The notes under the pieces were generated by a model. That model was not told the DNA's origin. It ran no database searches and worked only from the letters and a program-made list of their open reading frames with translations. The position numbers were made by a program, and so were the translations under genes. Shown one piece after another: positions 5,968 to 6,554 of a DNA stretch of 6,554 nucleotides (positions are counted from its first letter, which is position 1; each line of letters starts with the position of its first letter). Source of the DNA: Planctomycetota bacterium (GTDB lineage: Bacteria; Planctomycetota; Phycisphaerae; WQYP01); contig JAKAYZ010000135.1 in the NCBI GenBank assembly GCA_021816165.1, positions 1-6,554 on the forward strand, read 5' to 3'.

Positions 5968-6554
5968 TGGTTCGTCCTCGACTTCCGGGAAATCAGATAC
6001 TCCATCCGACGCAAACGCCGGCGCGGATGATGAGTTGGCTGTTGCCCAAATCAAAAAAACACCCTGGCGCGGCTGGATTTGGTCGGTGCCCCTGGCGGCG
6101 ATGATATTGGTGGCGTTTCTCATTGTGAGAACCTGGCTTTTATCCGGCCCGACTGTGGTCGTCACATTCCCCACCGCGTCGGGCCTTAATCCCCGGGGAA
6201 CGGGCGTTTTCTGTCACGGTGTGCAGGTAGGCCAGCTTCAATCGCTGACGCTTTCACACCATGGCAAAATGGCTCGTGCCACCCTTTCCATGGATGGCAG
6301 CGCCGCACCTTATCTCCGAAAGGGGTCTCGCTTTTACATCCAGCAACCCAATTTGCTCAACGGCAATCTTGCCGGGCTTATATCGGGTCCGGTCATTGAA
6401 CTACTTCCGGGCAAGGGCCCCAGTTGTCGCCGATTTCAAGGTCGGCTTCGCCCGCCTCTTTTAACACCGCATTCACCGGGATCAACTATCGCGATTGCCA
6501 CCCCGCAATTGGGCAATTTACGTCAAGGCTCTCCCGTGTATTACCGTGGACTTA
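5957..6554 (+). CDS. pqiB: PqiB-like MCE-domain protein (3' partial)
   Basis: This frame starts with TTG 5957, overlaps pqiA by 11 nt and runs open to the right edge; 199 residues are visible. Layout: an acidic Ser/Asp-rich cytoplasmic head (1-33), a Trp-flanked single membrane helix at about 41-62, then the first MCE/MlaD domain from about 65, with GPTVVVTFPTASGL at 64-77, VQVGQLQSLTL at 89-99, YLRKGSRFYI at 119-128, and LISGPVIELLPG at 141-152. After PPLLTP a second MCE repeat begins, with GNLRQGSPVYYRG at 186-198. The order and spacing match the start of E. coli PqiB, which has three MCE domains and forms a periplasm-spanning tube for lipids. The remaining MCE domains and coiled-coil tail should lie beyond the window, perhaps followed by pqiC. 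The start is inferred from the AAGGAG site; no in-frame ATG exists near it. Confidence 0.9.
   Translation, partial: MEDDGSSSTSGKSDTPSDANAGADDELAVAQIKKTPWRGWIWSVPLAAMILVAFLIVRTWLLSGPTVVVTFPTASGLNPRGTGVFCHGVQVGQLQSLTLSHHGKMARATLSMDGSAAPYLRKGSRFYIQQPNLLNGNLAGLISGPVIELLPGKGPSCRRFQGRLRPPLLTPHSPGSTIAIATPQLGNLRQGSPVYYRGL

Noticed and set aside
6261..6464. Forward open frame near the right edge
   Set aside because: It is out of frame with, and contained in, the MCE-domain coding sequence of pqiB, which has a clear family match.

Overview
The window reads as chromosomal DNA of a Gram-negative bacterium. It is moderately GC-rich and uses GTG and TTG starts freely. It encodes a PqiA/PqiB envelope system, which implies an outer membrane. 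A planctomycete-type host is my best guess, from the MauE-like membrane protein with a Cys-Gly-Cys-Phe-Gly motif fused to a thioredoxin-like part, the scattered gene order and the weak operon structure. That placement is inference, not proof. I see no mobile element, CRISPR array, rRNA or recognisable tRNA.

Layout, left to right. (1) A forward gene, open at the left edge, encodes a MauE/DoxX-like membrane protein with a C-terminal CxxC domain. (2) Reverse ispE (isoprenoid MEP pathway kinase) meets it tail to tail, and the two reading frames overlap by 107 bp. (3) A spacer of about 290 bp separates ispE from the divergent tmk. It holds a perfect Shine-Dalgarno sequence with a six-codon mini-ORF, a 10-bp direct repeat, a two-tier hairpin and a plausible sigma70 promoter for tmk. 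(4) Forward tmk (thymidylate kinase) converges on (5) reverse mtnP (methylthioadenosine phosphorylase), with only 34 bp between them. (6) Divergent from mtnP is a forward gene for a metallo-beta-lactamase-fold protein in which almost every metal ligand is replaced; a TATAAT box sits directly before its start codon. (7) After a 150-bp gap comes the pqiA-pqiB pair, with overlapping ends; pqiB runs off the right edge.

The genes are mostly unrelated housekeeping functions in alternating orientations: isoprenoid precursor synthesis, dTTP synthesis and MTA/methionine salvage. The only clear operon is pqiAB, which should form an inner-membrane protein plus MCE-domain bridge for intermembrane lipid traffic. 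The most unusual item is the apparently metal-free MBL-fold protein at 3874-4599. The ispE-tmk spacer is the region with most unexplained structure. I found no convincing evidence of a wholly new multi-gene system.
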